Assembly: GCF_038397725.1 (NCBI RefSeq)
Contig: NZ_CP151634.1
Coordinates: forward strand, 2,604,001 to 2,668,000
Origin: Microbacterium sp. LWO13-1.2
Lineage (GTDB): Bacteria; Actinomycetota; Actinomycetes; Actinomycetales; Microbacteriaceae
Direction: 5' to 3'
DNA length: 64,000 nucleotides
The position numbers were made by a program, and so were the translations under genes. The notes beneath the pieces were generated by a model. The model was not told where the DNA came from, made no database searches, and saw only the letters and a program-made list of their open reading frames with translations. This document shows, in pieces, positions 60,799-64,000 of this stretch. The stretch's first letter is position 1; every line of letters begins with the position of its first letter.

Positions 60799-61289
60799 TG
60801 GCCGTCCGTGAGATCCGTGTGTTCGGCGACCCCGTCCTGCGCACCGTCTGCTCCCCGATCGAGCAGATCGATGACGGCATTCGCGCGCTCGTCGCCGATC
60901 TGGTGGAGACCGTCGAGCTGCCGGGACGTGCCGGCGTCGCCGCCCCCCAGATCGGATTCGCCGTCCGCGCCTTCAGCTACAACATCGACGGCGATATCGG
61001 GTACGTGTTGAACCCCGTCCTCACCGAGGTGCGCGGTGACGCCGTGCCGACGGGGGAGGGATGCCTGTCCGTTCCCGGACTCTGGCATGACACGCCTCGG
61101 CATCCATGGGCCCGCGTCGAGGGGATCGACCTCGACGGCAACCCGGTCGTCCTGGAGGGCGAGGGTCTGCTCGCCCAGGCGCTGCAGCATGAGACCGATC
61201 ACCTCGACGGCAAGCTCTATCTCACGCGTCTCGATCCGGAGACGCGCAAGGTGGCGATGCGCGAGGTGCGCGAGAGCGCCTGGTTCTGA
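60798..61289 (+). CDS. def: Peptide deformylase
   Basis: A 163-residue metalloenzyme. All three motifs are present: [11 protein letters not shown] (motif 1), EGCLSVP (motif 2, with the metal Cys) and QHETDHLDG (motif 3, HExxH-like with two metal His). It removes the formyl group from nascent proteins. The ATG shares a base with the stop of the EspI-like gene. A strong terminator follows. A second def gene may exist elsewhere, as in many actinobacteria. Confidence 0.97.
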   Translation: MAVREIRVFGDPVLRTVCSPIEQIDDGIRALVADLVETVELPGRAGVAAPQIGFAVRAFSYNIDGDIGYVLNPVLTEVRGDAVPTGEGCLSVPGLWHDTPRHPWARVEGIDLDGNPVVLEGEGLLAQALQHETDHLDGKLYLTRLDPETRKVAMREVRESAWF

Positions 61290-61292
61290 GCA

Positions 61293-61333
61293 ATGACGAA
61301 GGCCCCCGCAGAATCTGCGGGGGCCTTCGTCAT
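61293..61333. terminator. Bidirectional terminator between def and the acyl-CoA synthetase gene
   Basis: A 20-bp perfect stem (61293-61312 with 61314-61333) has ATGACGAAGGCCCCCGCAGA as its left arm and only one unpaired base between the arms. It lies between the stop codons of two convergent genes. The flanks are not T-rich, but the position and strength fit a shared terminator. Confidence 0.85.
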
Positions 61334-61341
61334 GTCTGCGG

Positions 61342-63174
61342 TCAGCCGCCGAGCGGAACGTTCGTCGTGGTGACGGGCTCGTCGTAGATCGCGGCGATCT
61401 CGTCGGCGAAATCGCTGAGGATGACGTTCCGCTTGATCGACATCTTCGGCGTGAGGTGGCCGGAGGCCTCGGTCCACTCCGAGTCGAGGATCGTGAACTT
61501 GCGGATGGACTCGGCGCGCGACACTCGCGTGTTCGCGGCGTCGACCGCGCGCTGGACCTCCGCACGGACGGCTTCGCTGGTCGACGCCTCGGCGAGCGAC
61601 GTGTCGGCGGGAAGGCCGTTGTTCGCAAGCCAGGTCGGCAGCATCTCGGGGTCGAGGGTGACCAGTGCCGAGATGAAGGGGCGCTGGTCGCCGACGACGA
61701 CCACCTGGCCGATGATCGGATTCGAGCGGATCGGGTCCTCGAGCGCTGCCGGCGCGACGTTCTTGCCGCCGGCAGTGACGATGATCTCCTTCTTCCGGCC
61801 GGTGACGGTGAGGAATCCCTCGGCGTCGAAGCTGCCGATGTCACCGGTGCGGAACCAGCCGCCTTCGCTGAACGCGTCGGCTGTCGCCTGCGGGTTGTTC
61901 CAGTACTCCTTGAACACGTTGATGCCACGGACTTCGATCTCGCCGTCTTCGGCCAGGCGCACCCCGACTCCGGGAAGCGCGGGGCCGACCGTGCCGATCT
62001 TCGACTTGTCAGCGAGGTTCACCGTCGCCGGTGCCGTGGTCTCGGTCAGCCCGTAGCCCTCGAGGATGACGACACCGAGGCTGTGGAAGAAGTGCCCGAG
62101 GCGCGCGCCGAGAGGAGCGGATCCGGAGACCGCGTAGGCCACGTTGCCACCCATCGCCGCCCGCAGCTTGCTGTAGACGAGCTTGTCGAAGAGCGCGAAC
62201 TTGATCTTCATGCCCAGCGGGATCTTCTTGCCCTCTTCGAGCAGCTTGGAGTGCTCGATGGCCACGTCGGCGGCGGCGCGGAAGATCTTTCCCTTGCCGC
62301 CGGCCTCGGCCTTCTGCTCGGCGGAGTTGTAGACCTTCTCGAACACGCGGGGGACGGCGAGCAGGAAAGTCGGCTTGAACGAGCCCAGAGCGGGCAGCAG
62401 CTGCTTGGTGTCGGGCTGGTGCCCGGTGCGGACGCCCGCGTGGATGTCGAGGATCGAGATGAAGCGGGCGAAGACATGCGCCGTCGTGATGAAGAGCAGA
62501 GTGGAGGCGCCGGGTGTCGTCAGCACCTTGTCGAGCGCCTTGCCCGAGTTGCGGCACAGCTCGACGAAGTTGCTGTGCGTGAGCACGCAGCCCTTCGGGC
62601 GTCCGGTCGAGCCGGAGGTGTAGATGAGGGTGGCGATGTCGGATCCGACGGCGAGGTTGCGACGGCGCTCGATCTCGGCATCCGTCACCGAAGCTCCCTG
62701 AGCCGTGAGCGTGTCGATCGCGCCGAGGTGCAGCTGCCAGACATCACGCACCAGCGGGATGTCGCTGCGGATCTCGTCGACGCGGGCATAGTGCTCCGGC
62801 GATTCGACGAGCAGGGCGATGGCTCCGGAATCCTCCATGATCCACTGGATCTGGGACGGAGAGCTGCTCTCGTAGATGGGAACCATCACTGCGCCGGCGT
62901 AGAAGAGGGCGAAGTCGATGAGCGTCCACTCATAGGTGGTGCGCGCCAGGAAGCCGACCTTCTCGCCGGGCTGGATGCCGGCCGCGGCGAAACCCTTCGC
63001 GAGTGCGACGACCGCGGTCTGGAAATCTGCGGCGGTGATGTCGCGCCAGCCCTGGCCGTCCGGCACGGAGAACAGTGCCAGGTCGGGGGTGGCTTCGACA
63101 CGCTTCACCAGCAGGTCGGCGATGTTCGCGTCAGGGTCGGCGGGGACGATCGCAGGGACTTCAAACTGGACCAC
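61342..63174 (-). CDS. Long-chain acyl-CoA synthetase (FadD15-like)
   Basis: A 610-residue AMP-forming enzyme. The ATP-binding motif is IYTSGSTGRPKGCVLTH, the second motif is GYGLTETTAPATVN, and the linker motif is GWFRTGDIGSFDAEGFLTVT followed by GRKKEIIVTAGGKNVAP. It activates fatty acids for lipid synthesis or degradation. GTG 63174 has GAAGGAG upstream; the longer frame is an unlikely extension. It is divergent from a plsC-type gene, a sensible partner in phospholipid synthesis. Confidence 0.95.
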   Translation of the reverse strand: MVQFEVPAIVPADPDANIADLLVKRVEATPDLALFSVPDGQGWRDITAADFQTAVVALAKGFAAAGIQPGEKVGFLARTTYEWTLIDFALFYAGAVMVPIYESSSPSQIQWIMEDSGAIALLVESPEHYARVDEIRSDIPLVRDVWQLHLGAIDTLTAQGASVTDAEIERRRNLAVGSDIATLIYTSGSTGRPKGCVLTHSNFVELCRNSGKALDKVLTTPGASTLLFITTAHVFARFISILDIHAGVRTGHQPDTKQLLPALGSFKPTFLLAVPRVFEKVYNSAEQKAEAGGKGKIFRAAADVAIEHSKLLEEGKKIPLGMKIKFALFDKLVYSKLRAAMGGNVAYAVSGSAPLGARLGHFFHSLGVVILEGYGLTETTAPATVNLADKSKIGTVGPALPGVGVRLAEDGEIEVRGINVFKEYWNNPQATADAFSEGGWFRTGDIGSFDAEGFLTVTGRKKEIIVTAGGKNVAPAALEDPIRSNPIIGQVVVVGDQRPFISALVTLDPEMLPTWLANNGLPADTSLAEASTSEAVRAEVQRAVDAANTRVSRAESIRKFTILDSEWTEASGHLTPKMSIKRNVILSDFADEIAAIYDEPVTTTNVPLGG

Positions 63175-63325
63175 GGCAGCTCCTTCGGTACCGGTCGGAC
63201 ACGGGTTGTCCCCGAGTCTAAGGCATGGAATCCAGTCGCACACTTAGTGAGACCCGGTCGCGTCCTTGGCGGGGAATATCCGAAGTCTCCGCGGATGCCG
63301 CGGCGGTGCCCTAGACTTCACCTCG

Positions 63326-64000
63326 ATGTTCTACTGGCTGATGAAGTACGTCGCGATCGGGCCCTTGGTCAAGGCGATCTTCCGTCCCTGGATCGTGGGC
63401 CGCCGCAACGTGCCCGCGAGCGGCGGAGCGATTCTCGCCAGCAACCATCTCTCCTTCGCCGACTCGGTCTTCCTTCCGCTGATGATCGATCGGCCGATGT
63501 CGTTCCTCGCCAAGAGCGACTACTTCACAGGCCGCGGGATCAAGGGCTGGGCGACGAAGTTCTTCATGAAGGCCACGGGACAGATCCCGATCGACCGCTC
63601 CGGGGGCAAGGCGTCCGAGGCCTCGCTGAACACCGGACTCCAGGTGCTCGGGAAGGGCGACCTCCTCGGCATCTATCCCGAAGGCACGCGCAGCCCGGAC
63701 GGCAAGCTGTACCGCGGACGGACCGGAATCGCGCGGATGGCGCTCGAGGCGAAGGTGCCGGTGATCCCGGTCATCATGGTCGACACCGACACGGCGATGC
63801 CGATCGGGCAGCGTGTCCCACGCGTGATGCGGATCGGGATCGTGATCGGCGAGCCGCTCGATTTCTCTCGCTACGCGGGCATGGAGAACGACCGCTACAT
63901 CCTCCGTTCGGTCACCGACGAGATCATGGTCGCTCTGCAGAGGCTGGGCGCCCAGGAGTACGAGGACGTCTACGCGTCGACGGTGAAGGACCGGCTTCCG
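63326..64000 (+). CDS. PlsC-type 1-acylglycerol-phosphate acyltransferase, cut by the window edge
   Basis: The first 225 codons are present; the end lies outside. The acyltransferase motifs are NHLSFADS (NHx4D) near residue 41 and EGTRSPDG near residue 119. It transfers acyl groups to lysophosphatidate or a related acceptor at the membrane. ATG 63326 lies about 150 bases from the acyl-CoA synthetase start on the other strand. The C-terminal part is not seen. Confidence 0.93.
   Translation, partial: MFYWLMKYVAIGPLVKAIFRPWIVGRRNVPASGGAILASNHLSFADSVFLPLMIDRPMSFLAKSDYFTGRGIKGWATKFFMKATGQIPIDRSGGKASEASLNTGLQVLGKGDLLGIYPEGTRSPDGKLYRGRTGIARMALEAKVPVIPVIMVDTDTAMPIGQRVPRVMRIGIVIGEPLDFSRYAGMENDRYILRSVTDEIMVALQRLGAQEYEDVYASTVKDRLP

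Overview
This window looks like a chromosomal segment of a high-GC Gram-positive bacterium, most probably Microbacterium or a close relative (Microbacteriaceae). The pointers are the high GC content with frequent GTG starts, many 1-4 base start/stop overlaps, the actinobacterial mutasome imuA'-imuB-dnaE2, a garA-ftsR-merR gene set, a DUF222/HNH (13E12-type) gene, a very long pyc gene, and actinobacterial LexA boxes. This is inferred from family knowledge and gene order, not from a database search. There is no rRNA, CRISPR array or intact insertion sequence.

Region by region. 1-2.5 kb holds the edge of a DUF222 HNH endonuclease gene with a LexA box, an S4-domain protein, a YhhN lysoplasmalogenase, a small helix-hairpin-helix protein and a GNAT acetyltransferase. 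At 2532-2608 lies tRNA-Pro(GGG). A 44-bp copy of its 3' half reappears at 9280-9323, so 2.6-9.3 kb reads as an old tRNA-targeted island. Its cargo is a frameshifted MarR remnant, a MacB-type exporter operon with a Cys-rich lipoprotein, and a divergent two-component system; no integrase is left. 9.4-11.4 kb is a small hypothetical/SUKH/leucine-rich-repeat cluster.

11.5-32 kb is a catabolic and transport region. It contains a TetR gene divergent from an NCS1 permease plus YtcJ-like amidohydrolase operon with two tandem operators. Next is a LacI-controlled carbohydrate ABC transporter operon that also encodes two class C beta-lactamase-like serine hydrolases and a GH32-like glycosidase. Then comes an Lrp-type regulator divergent from an MFS-M20 peptidase-amidase-esterase operon, in which the amidase is frameshifted. 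A TetR/DUF1905/alpha-beta hydrolase locus follows. 32-38.9 kb has an MFS exporter with an XRE/MmyB-type regulator, a DUF2231-Rieske membrane protein, a DUF2975-XRE pair with its own palindromes, and a short-chain dehydrogenase broken by an in-frame TAG.

38.9-44.7 kb is the SOS-type mutasome, read leftwards from a LexA-like box. 44.8-50.4 kb holds small genes, a prepilin-peptidase-like gene, a CYTH protein, a three-gene type III polyketide synthase operon (synthase, methyltransferase, flavin hydroxylase) and a siderophore-interacting reductase. 50.5-64 kb is core genome: lpd, a CopC-like protein, garA-ftsR-merR, a ParA ATPase, pyc, an EspI-like ATPase with an acidic repeat tail, def, a long-chain acyl-CoA synthetase, and a plsC-type acyltransferase cut by the right edge. 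The core metabolic genes fit together: pyruvate carboxylase feeds the TCA cycle, Lpd serves the 2-oxoacid dehydrogenases, and GarA tunes 2-oxoglutarate flux.
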